Origin: Eimeria necatrix
Lineage: Eukaryota; Apicomplexa; Conoidasida; Eucoccidiorida; Eimeriidae
DNA length: 57,508 nucleotides
NCBI RefSeq assembly: GCF_000499385.1
Contig: NW_013652479.1
Span: forward strand, 1 to 57,508
Direction: 5' to 3'
In this document: positions 34,307-45,968 of the stretch, piece by piece
Numbering within the stretch: position 1 is the stretch's first letter
Layout of the letters: the number at the start of each line of letters is the position of its first letter
Notes under the pieces: generated by a model
Seen by the model: the letters and a program-made list of their open reading frames with translations, nothing else
The model's database searches: none
Told to the model about the DNA's origin: nothing
Program-made: the position numbers and the translations under genes

Positions 34307-36378
34307 ATGGTGAACGCTAGGCCCCCAGGTTGGTCCCCACAGGCGGAGCAGCTTGCGGGTGATCTGCAGAACTTCAAAGCTTCGGTCTTTCCTTCAGTAG
34401 AAAAGCAGGAACGAAGATATTTATACTGCCGGTCGCCACTTTCTGTTGGTCTGAGCCGAGGAAGCACAACTGTTGTTACCAGCCTAGCTGCCTTTGCCTC
34501 TGTCCTCGCTATCTTCTTCCTTGTATCCTACTGTGCCCTGCTACTCAAAAGGGGAAGGATACAGCTGCCTGCAGAAAGGAAACTTGCAGGGGGTGAAAAC
34601 ATGGCAGATACTCGCTGGACGGAACACATTGCCTGGCCAATTTGCGAAGGACCAGCATCCCACCCTGCATCAGAGCAGCAAGCTCATGAAATATGTTACA
34701 TGCCGCCTATTGCAGATGCCAATGATAAAAGTGCAGGCACTAGTTCACGGAAGCGGAAAATGGAACAAGACCATGAAAGTCATGACGGCTTCTCAGTGCA
34801 ACTGAAGAAGCCGGCTGTGAAGTCAGGAGAATCCACTTCGGCTATTTTGGATACTTCACTGGGTCAATTCATAGGATCGGCGCTCGCAGTGGAAGATGCA
34901 GCCTTGTCAGTAGAGGGATGGCTTCTTAATTCCAGTGAAGACTTTGAAGAATTGCCCTCAAGACTGGCACCTGATGAGCCACAACGGGCAGGCGGGCATT
35001 CCGAGTTCATAGTGGACTCCTCAAGGAAGGACGATGACACTGTGACAACTAAACAGCAGTTGGACTCCAGTTTTGAAAGCTTAATGAACAGGCCCAGTGC
35101 TGAGTCTCTTGGTTATCTTGAGGAGATGATTAACGCTCAGCCCCCGCAGAGCCACGACGCACTCAAAATTACAGACATCTCAGGAAACATTCCTTTTTCA
35201 AGTGCACCAGTGTTTCCTGAAGCATTCCAAGCCGTGCCAACTGAGTTACAGCCATCGTCAACACTAGCACCAATGTACGGAGAGTCTCCATTTCAAATTT
35301 CACCTTTCTTTGAGCAGATGGCCACTCAACAGGGTGAACAGCAGCCATCGTCAGCACAACCCACTGTCTTTGATGTAGCTTCGCCCCAATTATCAGCTTT
35401 TGCTGGACAGAAAAGTATTCAACAGGGAAACAAGCCCATCTCTGATGAAAACCTGAGAAACGAGGTACGTCATATCACGTTCTTCAGCAAAGCTGCCTTC
35501 TTCTGAACGCTTAAAAGTTACTCACAGTTAACATTCCTGCTAACGCATATGCAGACACGCCTTTGTCGTTGAATAGTAATCGTCGCTTTTTGTGTTTTTG
35601 CGGCGTTCTCAAACTGAGCAAAATATGAAGATGGATAGTTTGGTGTCGTGTTCATTTGGCTGCTTATCAGGCGAATCTCTCGCTTAGTACCGTTTCTGAC
35701 TTTCGTGTTCCACCTTTGGGGGGTTCGGCTTCTTCGCAGAAGGATTTTAGCACGCACCCGTTTGTCAGGTTGCCGCGTTTGCTACCGGGTGCTTATGTTC
35801 GTCATTTTGGATCAGCGCTTTCAAACGCGTCATTCAGGAAGCAGGCGTACCTTACTCACGCATTGGTGATTGTGAAAGACTTGCTGAAGATGCCATTCCT
35901 TGACAGTATGAATCTAGAAATCCTAATGAGCGCCGTTGAGCGGCTCGTCTACTATGCATTGCACCATATGAGGAGCGAAACTGAAGGGGAGAAGCCAGAG
36001 GTGATCGTTCAAAGGTTGGCGCTTGCTTTTTTGCTGGTAGATTCGCTATATGCTGCCAGCGAGGTACTTGGATTACGGGCAAAACGCAAGAAATGGTGGG
36101 AGGAAGTCATGAATACAATTCCATACTATACGGGCCCTTCCGGGAGTGCAGCTACAAGTCCACTGGCAGTGAAACATGATCATTTGGCGCAATCGCTGAA
36201 CAATGCTCTAAACTTTTACAGGCGCGGTATGCGCCCTTCAGCAGATTTTCTGGTTGGACTCAAGCGAACTATCCTTTGCGCGAATACCATACCTGCACTC
36301 AGTAAGGGCTACTGGAAAGAGTGGTTAGCGGATGATCGCCAGTGGAGGGCGTCCCAGGGAAATTCTAAACCGCATTAA
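34307..36378 (+). CDS. Membrane-anchored family protein, copy B
   Basis: Function unknown; tandem paralogue of the gene at 29735. Two exons, 34307-35464 and 35671-36378, give about 621 residues with a regular donor (GAG|GTACGT) and acceptor (TTATCAG). The start is the first ATG in frame (34307). It has the same layout as copy A: short N-terminus, membrane segment (ASVLAIFFLVSYCALLL, about residues 60-78), the basic patch SSRKRKMEQD, and a low-complexity acidic/Ser/Gln region lacking the 29-residue repeats. The helical C-terminal domain reads HPFVRLPRLLPGA, SAVERLVYYAL, LLVDSLYAASEVLGLRAKRKK, FYRRGMRPSADFLVGLKR and ends in a basic tail. Conservation is highest in that last domain and in the membrane segment, which suggests these two parts are under constraint. 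Confidence 0.85.
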
Positions 36379-38455
36379 AGCATCAGAGCTTCAATGAAAA
36401 CCTCTGCTTCGGCTCCAGGAGATGCAATGTGCAACCAGCGGAACATGCATACTGGCAAATGTGTAGCGCGCATGCGTGCCTTTTTCACAATGTCTCTGCT
36501 GAGAAAGTGGCTGTTTTATCAAACTGGTTGTCTGCAGTTGCGCCTTAAGCCGTATTGATCTCAAATGCTTGAGGCTATATCAAATAGAAGAACTTCAGAT
36601 ACTGTCGGATCCTTCGACTGGTGGAGCAGACACATCAGGATAGATGCGAAATATATTTCTCAACAAATGAACGGGAGCATCTCCGGAAGACCTTATTCGT
36701 CGCCGCTTATTCAGGAATATTATCAAGTGAACGGCCGTTGATGTGCCAGGCTGCAGTGTAGTGTGTCATTTGGAGCAGTCGAACATAACAGAGCCGATTC
36801 CCAACCTTGCAGAAGCGTCCCGAGTCCTGTTAGGAGCATACAGTCTTACAAACCACGCACAACTGGCGCTGTTCAAGTCAAGTGGGCGGGAGTAGTTGTC
36901 ATTTGGAGCGAACTTCGTAGGTAAACTTGGTCGCGTTATTGACTGCTTGGCAACGACGTGGCAACTCGTTGGTACCCTGTTCAGACGATTTTTCTTGGCT
37001 TCAACCAGGTGCTGGGATAAATGACTAGAGTACGAGTGAGCGTTATCTCTGGCTTCTGCACACAGCGTTCCTTCAATTTTGAAGATACTTTTGTCTGCTG
37101 TTGCAAGGAATTTGTGAGGCAGCACGAATTGTGCGACCTTTCTACTCAGGGACCGAAATTGCTTTCATTGCAGCGCGAACAGTGCGTTCGGTGGCTCGGT
37201 ATTAATGTCTGCAGGGCCTGGTTCGAAGTGTTCGATACTTGCGTCGAAAAAATGGTGAGTTGTTGCACGTGTTCGTGCTTCGTCGCTTCGTGATTCTCTG
37301 TTAGACACTGATTCTATATATTTTGTTGGGACCTACTAGTAACACTGGTTGTGGCCGAGGCATTCGTGTTGCATGCAGCTAGACTGAATGCAATCCCTTT
37401 TACTTTTGAACATGCTAGTGAGTTGCTAGTTTCGCGCGGCAAGGTGGCCTAGGGCATGTTGTCCTACAGTACTGAGGACATCAGAGGACGTCAGGGCCAT
37501 ATATATGCATGTGCTGAGCAGATATTTAAAGCTGTGGCATTGTATTATGCTGGAATACATCTTTTTAACTGCCTAGATAAGAATTAGGATTACGTCACAA
37601 CCAACTCCATCGTCACTCTCGCCCAGCGATCGAGGCAGGAGGATTCCCGGTCCTTTTGCACCTAACAGGTGGCTCTCGGATTTTTCCTTCGGTTTTCATC
37701 GAAATCAAACAAGAAGTTTTATTTGACAAGCTTCCCTGGGAAGTTCTGCAGATTATTTTGGACATTCGTTACATTCGGTTTCCTGAGCACCCTGGTTCAG
37801 AGCAGGAGTTTCTGTCTTCATCCATATTGTTACTATCAAGCCATATAGCCGTCCTTTCAGGTTTTGAGGAATCATATTTTCTTTGCTACAATGCCACATG
37901 TTGGGGGCGCAGGATTAAGGGATCTGTGGGCCCAGTCTGATTGCAGACTATTCAGCAGGGCACAACCAACCGGATGGCGATGACCGTCCGGAAAGTGGGT
38001 TGTGCCCTGCTGAATAGAATAGCTAGCGTTTTCGTTCGAACAGAAAATGCTTGAAATTTGCAAAATACACAGGCATTCCCCAACGGATGCGGATCTTGAG
38101 AATTAATGAAGCTTGGTACTGATCGTGACGTTCATTGAGTCTGTCAGTGACCCGTAGCCCACAAACACTTAAGCTTGCGCTTGCGTAGCATCCTAGACGA
38201 CTGTGCAGCTTCTCTGTTTCCACATTAACGTATTCCGGTTTACTTTGACTTTCGAAACCAAGCTGCGTATTCTTCGGGCAAGTTGTCTCTGGGCAAGTTG
38301 TCACTTGTCTAATGGAATGCCTTGAGCGGTCGCTCGTTGAGCTGGTAATCAGCAGCTTGATCCGATGGAGTTTCGGGCTTTGCAAGTCACGTACAAAAAG
38401 CTTAATGCGTCGGCTGTAACGTAACACTACTCATGTTGCCTGCACCTCTCATTCA
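36379..38455. other. Downstream of copy B
   Basis: To about 37.35 kb the sequence is homologous to that after copy A (for example ggcaacgacgtggcaactcg, and gttgggacct at about 37325 versus 33077). After that no gene was recognised. A plus-strand frame at 37656-37940 includes FDKLPWEVLQIILDIRYIRF, which resembles an F-box-like helix but is unsupported. Confidence 0.5.
37948..38017. repeat. Two-step inverted repeat (cruciform)
   Basis: Outer arms 37948-37967 and 37998-38017 are perfect 20-base reverse complements (ctattcagcagggcacaacc). Inside them a second 5-base pair (ccgga/tccgg) closes a 12-base loop, with short internal bulges. Not inside a recognised gene. Confidence 0.93.
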
Positions 38456-40305
38456 CGTGGACCACGAAGCCAATGCGCATGCTACAGCAGCACACATGCG
38501 ATGTTGCAACGTTCTTGTCTTCTCACACGGCTGATGCCTCCGCAACTTAGGCATCTTCATCCCACATTTCCTCCAAAAGGGCCTACTTCTGGTGACTTCT
38601 TGCGGAGACCTCACCGCTTGGGGTTCTCGTTTACCATTCGCCGCAAACGTCAGCATGAACGCTGTATGCGCATGAGTCGTTTACAGACCTTATGTAGGCG
38701 GTGGGGTGCGATTACAGGCTTTCTGGAAAACAACGCCGTAAAACTTTTAGAACCTAGAAACGCTTTTGGCGGGCGAGCTGCTGGTAACTTTCTCAAGACT
38801 TCCTCAGCGTATGTAGTGCCGTCAGCATACCCTATCTGCCGCTTAGGATCCAGCAACCTAGAAAGCAGGCCGCTTCTGAACTGAAATTCGGAAGATCACT
38901 TGCTCTGGAAGTCCGGTGTGGGCCGACGTACTTCAAGGGAAGTTGGATTGACGGAGCGCTACGATTGAAGAGGTCACGCTATGCTACAGCATCACTGTCC
39001 CTTCTGATGACCGGTAATCCAGATAAAGGGGTTCAGAAAGAGGGCAGGAGAACCAGGGGAAATCATAGGTGAAAGGGGGGCTTGGAGTGTTAAAACCACT
39101 GCAGGCAAGGTGCCGAAGCTAGCTAAGTACAAGCCTGACGCCGCCAGCGTTGTGTCTGACACAATCTGCCGTGCCCAAGGCACGGCTAGCCCCCAAAGCT
39201 GAAAATTTTTGAAAGTTCTGAGTTGAAGAAAGTCCAAAATGTGGCGTTTTTATTGGCGTGGCGTGGATTTGCGGCCTTTCTGGCTTCTATCACGCCATCA
39301 TCTATGCGAATTTTTAAACCTCTGCAAAACCCACATCGTACTTATGATGTTTCGAGTTAGCTTCTTGCACGTCCTCACCCTCTCCAGTCAGGGAACCCGA
39401 CGCCTCGAGCCCATTTTGTCATAGCTGGAAAACCTCCTTTGTACCAAGCTGCTTTCAGCATGGACGGTGAACTGTTGTCCCCGTAAAGGTTTAGCGTTCT
39501 GGTCGGAGCCTGAGAAAATCCAGGTTTTTAGTGCCATGCAAAAATCGCTGACAAACGCTAAGCAGGTCCATACACGCCTTGAAACTGCGTACTAGAAGCC
39601 CACGTTGCTAACAGACCCAACTTCGCACTGGTGCCTTACGGACAAATGATAGAAATGCAGATGTGCTGCTGCGTTTTGAAGCCATACCTCCAGGCCTGAC
39701 GGCATAAACATGTATGGAAAAGAGCCTAAAGGTTGCTTCATGAATACCCTAGTACTAGACATTTGTCCTGGCGTGTGTTTGAAATGAAGTGTAGCGCCTA
39801 TCTGCACGGATTCCGGCAACGCTGAGGCCGAACGATACAACTCATGATGTATGCTGCACAATCGCTTTTAAGCAGACGCCGGCATTCAATACTATTGTGT
39901 CGTTCCAATGCCTCTTGCGGACTGTCATCAAAAGTTCCGTCGGAGTCTATGCCCATCACTCTACCGCGCATTATGACAGTGAGAAAGCATAAAGCATAAA
40001 TCCAGAAGCCATAGCGCTCTGGCAGTAAACAAGTGTCGCACGTGGTTCTGCTGTGTTGCTAAGCTAGCAAGTGCGCCAGGGCTAGAGTTTCTTCTTATCA
40101 GTGGCATTCTACGCTTGGGCAGAGTCAATGCTCCCGTGGTTCCATGAGTTTCATGAGTGCAACAAATGCAGGCAGGGCGATGCAAAACACTTTGAATAAA
40201 AGAACACCTTGGGAAAACACTCCAGTGCTGCCGGCGGCTGACTAGAGCGAACAATGTTGAGGCCTTCATGCGAACTGAAAAGGAAGCAAGGCTAGGCCAA
40301 AGCAC
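38456..40305 (-). CDS. Unresolved multi-exon gene
   Basis: Family not recognised; exon order is visible but the splice phases were not settled. From the 5' end: ATG 40305 or 40269 opens a basic, Arg/Ser-rich leader (MKASTLFALVSRRQHW...) that could be a mitochondrial presequence; about 39960-39840 includes GIDSDGTFDDSPQEALERHN; about 39800-39700 includes LHFKHTPGQMSSTRVFMKQP and ends LE at a GTATGG donor; about 39330-39250 includes LKIRIDDGVIEARKAANPR; about 39200-39050, after TTTTCAG, has a hydrophobic stretch TLAASGLYLASFGTLPAVVL; about 38880-38690 reads LLDPKRQIGYADGTTYAEEV; and 38656-38456 is a basic Arg/Lys-rich end. The frames are too protein-like to be chance, but some implied introns are under 40 bases, so the model is incomplete. 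An inner-membrane mitochondrial protein is a guess. Confidence 0.4.
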
Positions 40306-41404
40306 AATCCCAGGAATGCAACAGTAAGCCTATACAGATATACAAAGAGAAGCGAAAAAAGTCCCTAGCCATTTTCTATGGAAGCCTCAAGCCTTCACAG
40401 GTACGTAGAGTCTTCCAAGAAGGCGGGCATCGCGGCGAACAGCCTAATCGAGAACTTCGCATTTTCGGCACAGTCGCCTCTTAACTTAGCCCTAACCGCT
40501 TAAACACAATACCTCCCACGCCCAATTTTGTGAATCAAGGCTGAACAGAGATAATCTGATCGAAGCTTTGAATTTCCGGAGATCAGCCAAACCGTCACCT
40601 GAACCGCCGCAGCGCTCTACAGCCGAAGTTGTTTCTTTGAAGCAGCGAGCAAGGACAACGATTTGACGATTTGATTTAAATCATGCACCATTTATCATCC
40701 TATATTTCAGACTGAATAAATGGAAGCATAACTACACTGTAACACAATCTATTACTAGGTAAAACCGTAGCACACTCATCAGCTCATCCATGCGGAGCCC
40801 GAGCGCGCCCGTAGCAAACTTCTGCTGTAAACTTCTCACTAAGGGAAAGTGTAATAATGAAAAAGAAATTACTGCTAAAAAAACTGCATATCAGCTTGAC
40901 TGTGGCCTAATTCTAGCGGGAAGGAGTGAAGATGGCGAAGAACAATGCAGAGTTAATGCTGCGCTGAGCAAGGTAGCCCTGGCCCCCTTCGCCCACGTAC
41001 CTTCAATGTCTCAGACTATAGCAGCAATCAAGTGCCACAAGAATGAAAATATTAGCTATATATTTGGCATTAACATTAGCAGGCGTGGTATTTGTTGTTG
41101 CATAGCTGGCGTTGGAGGGCACTGGAATTCATCAACTGCAGAGCCAGCAAAGTCCTGTCTCCGTGAGATCTCCGTGGGACGTGTGACGAGCCCTATCTGC
41201 GGGCTGCAGGTGCCCGTACTTCAAGTGCGTATTACTGCATTCCAAGGCGAAAGGCCTTGTACAGCTTGCTCATTGGCATACTTGGGGCCGTTTCCTTGAA
41301 ATACAGGCCTATCGAATTTGCGCCTCTCAACCGCCGCGGGTTGCTGGATTCCCCCCACGCAATTCCTCCATTTCCAGCGTTTATTTAGAGTGCATACGGA
41401 GCTG
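40306..41404. other. Upstream region of the sulfhydryl oxidase gene
   Basis: Contains the presumed oxidase promoter and leader, and possibly the promoter of the divergent gene ending at 38456. A 169-codon plus-strand open frame at 40790-41299 has no recognisable domain and is not called as a gene. Confidence 0.4.
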
Positions 41405-44119
41405 ATGGGGTTTCAAAGTCGCTGCAATTTGCGAGGTGGGTTGGTGGTGGCCAGTATCCCGTTAATTGCTTGGCTCTACGTTACTGTCTCCCCCGCCTGC
41501 GTTCGATCAGCATCAGCGGAAGCCGTGGCGTCGCTAGACCCGCCTCATGGCGTAGCCCAAAATGATTCTTCAGCTTTTTCGGGATTTCTCCCGAAGCCAG
41601 TGCAAGCTGCGAGCGATATATCCGCCACCGCAGGGGCATCCTCAGTTTCTACACCTCATGCTGCCCCAGCAAGGACAGCACAACAAGAAAACTCCGAAAG
41701 GAAACGAGGTCACAGCTACATGTTTGCCGCTGACCCCATCGTAAAGGAGGCCTCGACCCCAGAAGAGTATGAGAGTGTGTTGAAGAGGGCAGATGTCGCC
41801 GACAAGGGGCTGGTGATGATGCTCTACTCGGCGTGGTGTCCGCACTGTTTCTCTTACAGAAAAACCTTTTCACGGCTGGCTATGGATCTGCGTGATCATT
41901 TTCATTTCGCTGCACTAAACTGCATGGAAAATGAAGCCACTATGGATATTTGCAGCAACTTAGGCATCTCGGCGCTCCCATCTATCAAGCTTTTTGTCCC
42001 ACAATCCCTATACCTGAGACTTCCAGCCTCTGAGCGGCATGCAAATCTCGACACCTCATCTGTGGGGGGCGTGCGTCCTGGGTATTCTCTGATGCACGAT
42101 GGGGGAGCCTTGGATTCGTTCGACACGCAGCGGTCGGGAACTCATGCTGTCCATTCTCTTGCCCTCCCTGGCGACGACATCTATCTTGCTGTGCAGTATG
42201 CAGCTCGCAAGACCCAGCAAATAATTCCGAAGGATGAACTGTAAGTCTTTGTTTCGAAGTTTTGCGGAGATATTTTCTGCCTTTGCATGGGTTCATCACA
42301 CCGTCAGTTTCTCTTGCCCCCGAATATTCCCTTGCTTCTGAATGCTATGCTGATGCAGCCGGCTAACGCTGGAGGGCGATTTCTCCGCCTTTGATCACCT
42401 GCGCGGAGTTCCGTGCAGTGCCAACAGATGGAGGGAGGAGCAATTTTTGGTTCCTGATGTTTCACCCAGCTCGTCTGTCGACCCAGTCTCCCAGGGAAAT
42501 CAGGAAACAGGAAACAAGGAAGGGAGTAGCAGCTTGCAGGCTCAACACTTTGAAGCATCAAACGAGTTTTCATCCCGCGCGCGAGTGCACGACGCCGTCA
42601 GAGGCCTACAATTTGTGTTGGCGACTTGGGTCGTGACCGTGGGGGAGCATATGAACTTGGCTGACCAGTTTGCACTGATGGATTTACTCGAGACGGTGCG
42701 TGCTGTGATGCCTTTTCAGTCGGTAAAGAAAGCCGCATCTTTCGCTGTAATCCATTTGTACAACTCTATCCAGAGCCAGCCAGTTTCCCCCACCATACGA
42801 AGGGTTAAAACCAAGGCAGATGAATCTGCACGTTTTTCGGAGTATCTTCAGCTGTACAGAGAGCTTGACGACTCTATTCGCACATACAAAGGTCTGAAGA
42901 CTGCAGATTGGCGCAAGTGGATAGGTACAGTGCCTTTTGGTGCCGAAGCGCAGCCCCTACCTCCTCTGGAAGAACCCAACTTTAAACACTGCACGACTGC
43001 CACGTGTAGCGTTTGGATGCTGATGCACGTGCTAGCAGAGGGCGCCAAGCAATTGTCACTCAAAGTGAATGAGAACCCTAAGTGTGGACCAAACCAGCTT
43101 TTCTTTTTGACGAAAGGACAAGCGCTGCCAGTTTACCTCCTGCAGCAGCAACAGCGACGGGGGAGACCTGTGAATCTTGACGAAGTTATTGACAGCGCGT
43201 CCTTGTCGACTGTAAGTATTGTATTCCTGCGTAGGTCAGAAAAGATTTATATGGCAGTAGAGACCCTTATGTATGCAGAGCGGACGCACTCCTCGGATGC
43301 CTTCAGCAGCATCAGCAAAAAGAAAAGCATGGCGTGCATGGTGCCCTCTTTTTGCCAACAAATGGGTTAGCACTCCACAGTTTTCTCTCTGAATGTGCCT
43401 TCATGGAAATGCTTTGATACGTTGCTCATGCGCAGGAAGAGCTAATAGAACGTGACCCGTCTTTGGGATGCATGTCCATACCGGCCTTCGAAATTGCCTA
43501 TGTTATATACAATTTCCTGCACCGGTTTTTTGGCTGCGCTGCATGCCAAAAGCACTTTACTTTGTTATTCTCAAGGCGAAGCCACGGGCTGAGCAACTTA
43601 TCGCCTCCTAAGGGAGATGCCCTCATCTCCTTACCGTTCCCGCCATCTGCGGCCACAATGATGCAGACCCACGAGCAGACATCCTTGCCTGAAGAAGCCG
43701 AAAGTTCCCTTCTGGAGCGTTTCAGAGGACAGCTGGAGGGTTCAAGCGCCGCATGGGCACAAAGGCATGTGGAAGCAGATAAGTTGGACGAGCTCAAACT
43801 GTGGCTGTGGAGGCTTCACAACGCAGTCAGTGTACGTACAGCTGCTGATGCCACGCTGGCCCATCTCAGTGGCGATGGCAGTGCTCTTAATTATGCCAAC
43901 TGTGACGTGAGGTGGCCACCAAGAGCAGTGTGCACTAGCTGTAGAAACGCATCAGCTCCAGATATGGGCTTGATCTCTGTGCCACTGCTTGTGGCAAGAG
44001 ATGCAGACAAGAACGTCCTTGCCATGGAAGAAGTGTCCGACGACTTCAACAAAACGCAAATTCTTTACTTTTTAAGGAAGAGCTACTGGCCAGATAAGGC
44101 GGCGAGCATGAAAATCTGA
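41405..44119 (+). CDS. Quiescin sulfhydryl oxidase (QSOX)
   Basis: Flavoenzyme that makes disulfides in secreted proteins and passes electrons to oxygen. Three exons, 41405-42240, 42359-43211 and 43436-44119, give about 790 residues. A signal peptide (LVVASIPLIAWLYVTVSPAC) starts the protein. One thioredoxin domain follows, with the redox pair CPHC at 145-148 (YSAWCPHC) and LGISALPSIKLF. A helical linker leads to the ERV/ALR domain: CSVWMLMHVLAEGA, the active-site pair FFGCAACQKHF at 597-600, LWLWRLHNAVSVR, and the third pair WPPRAVCTSC at 729-732. A single thioredoxin domain is the usual protist form. No C-terminal membrane anchor is seen. Exon 1 read through its donor ends in KDEL and a stop (see findings). 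Introns are 118 and 224 bases. Confidence 0.93.
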
Positions 44120-44472
44120 TCGAAAGCAGGTCTTCGGTCTTTCTGGCTGTCGCATGCAGCACCAGCAGCAGACGCAGCTGCAAGCAATTCCATTCTTTCG
44201 GAACTAAGGTTTATTTCAACGCAGAACAGGAATACTCATGGGGACGTGACGAGAGAAGATTGTCCCACCTGGCAGAACGTCTCGGCAGAGAACTGCCGAC
44301 CTTTCGGAACGTCCCCGCAGAGAATTGAACAGGGACAATGAACAGGACGAGAAGATCTGAAACAAGCAGCAACGGGCAATAATGGCAACCCAGGCATCAG
44401 CAGCAGCTCTTTTGGACTCGAAGATGCCTACTGTCTTGCTAAGAAGCAGCAGTACCTGCAGCACGTAGAAGG
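44120..44472. other. Convergent gap after the oxidase
   Basis: 3' UTRs of the oxidase (+) and of the probable gene on the minus strand. Contains short CAG-type tracts (agcaccagcagcagacgcag). No gene seen. Confidence 0.5.
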
Positions 44473-45838
44473 TCAGTCGGGCAGCGACAACGCTCCGTTT
44501 GTTTCCTCCTGCTGAGTACTGTGCGGAGGAGCACGTGCGGCACTAGCAGCAGCAGCAGCAACAATTGAAGTAGACGAACAGCAGCTTTGGTGGCTGTATT
44601 GCTGGTTGTTTCCGTTCGAAGAAGCGGCAAAAGCAACGCGCACAGCAGCGGCAGCCACAGGATGCACAACAGCAGTGCCTGCTCTGATTGAATGCACAAA
44701 ATTCAACTGCACAGAAGCAGCAGCAGTGACCATGATTTTAGTCTGGACCTTAGGACAGAAATGAGGCGGCTGACTTCAGTCGGCGTATGCGTGAGTACAT
44801 CGCCTGCCTGGAAGTATTCCAGCTTGAGGTAAAGCAGCTGCTGCCATGCCATTTTCCGGGCCTTTTCTGCAGCCGTTCGTGCGCCTGCGCATACGCTGGT
44901 AATGAATTTTGTGGCTGCAGAAGTCCTAGGCTCTGCGGGATATTCCGTGGCACGAAGTGGCAGCTGTGGCATCAGCTTATGCAGCTGCTGCCAGCATTGT
45001 GGACACTTAAAATGCAGCGAGCCGTAGACAGCAGAAGTGGATAGAAAGCAGCTGATACATTCATGTCTTGTGTACGTGCTGCTATGCGGCGGCAGCTTTG
45101 TTATTCGAGGCCTTTTGTGATATGCTTATTTTGCGACAGCTGCGCCCTTCCCGCAACGTTGTCTTTGGCAGTTTTATATGGTGAAGCGGTTTCCATGTGG
45201 CGCATAGCTTTACTGCATCAACCAAGCATTTGGGTGACAGACTTCAATATCTGTGAAAGTTCGAAGGCTGCGTTTCTATGCTCTCATTGCTTGACATGCT
45301 TGGATGCCGTGGGCTGAGCCTCATTGTTGTCTTCTACTTAAAAGGCTTGGTGAGCAGGCAGGCTGTTGAACGCGGATACTGCAGGGAGAGGCGCGGTTGC
45401 TGCGAAAGCAGCAGTAGTAGCCAAAAAAGCACTTTTTGGTACGCCAGCAGATGCAGTAATGACGTCTGCACCACCAACAACAAACAAACGGCAAATATAG
45501 GGCTAAAAGCGGCTGCCGTCGCCATGCAAGTTGCAGGGTTAGCAGTGAGTAGAGCCATCGCAGCAACAGCAGCCGACAGAGTGAATTTCAGGTGCATTTT
45601 GCACGATAGCAGTTACTGCCGCACGCACATTGACAAGGATAAGAACTAATGTACTGGGAACGACTGCAAAGACCAGCTGAATGCGCCAACTCGGTAGGAG
45701 ACCCGTGCAACAGATCCTGTGGTGAAGAAAAAGAAGTTGCTTCTCCGCTGGCCTTGAATTATTAATCCCTATATCTGTGTGTCTAAGCATGGCATATAGG
45801 GCCGTTTGTCCCCAAAGTTTCGTGAGTTTCATACGCAT
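44473..45838 (-). CDS. Probable multi-span membrane protein
   Basis: Family not recognised. The best-supported exon is about 45053-44755 on the minus strand. It reads SLHFKCPQCWQQLHKLMPQL, then CAGARTAAEKARKMAWQQLL and QAGDVLTHTPTEVSRLIS, and contains a CPQC pair. It can join in phase to 44713-44473, after a strong acceptor (CTGCTTCTGTGCAG), reading LNFVHSIRAGTAVVHPVAAA and ending in an Ala/Ser-rich tail made from CAG-type repeats, with a stop at 44473. Upstream, two minus-strand frames at 45838-45539 and 45597-45334 are strongly hydrophobic (LVFAVVPSTLVLILVNV; FAVCLLLVVQTSLLHLLAY), and may encode membrane spans of the same protein. These joins are not settled. Low-complexity hydrophobic frames can arise by chance from CAG tracts, which is the main doubt. 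Confidence 0.4.
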
Positions 45839-45968
45839 GTTCTGTGTCCATCACGACTACGTGACCACCAGCCACGGGGGACAGAAGACTAGACCTCCCT
45901 TGCTCTGACTAAATATTATTATTGGCAATGCCTGCCTATACTTGGGGAAATGTTGAATCGTTCGTGCA

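Noticed and set aside
40790..41299. 169-codon plus-strand frame before the oxidase
   Set aside because: No recognisable domain, no splice context, and lies in the expected promoter and leader region.
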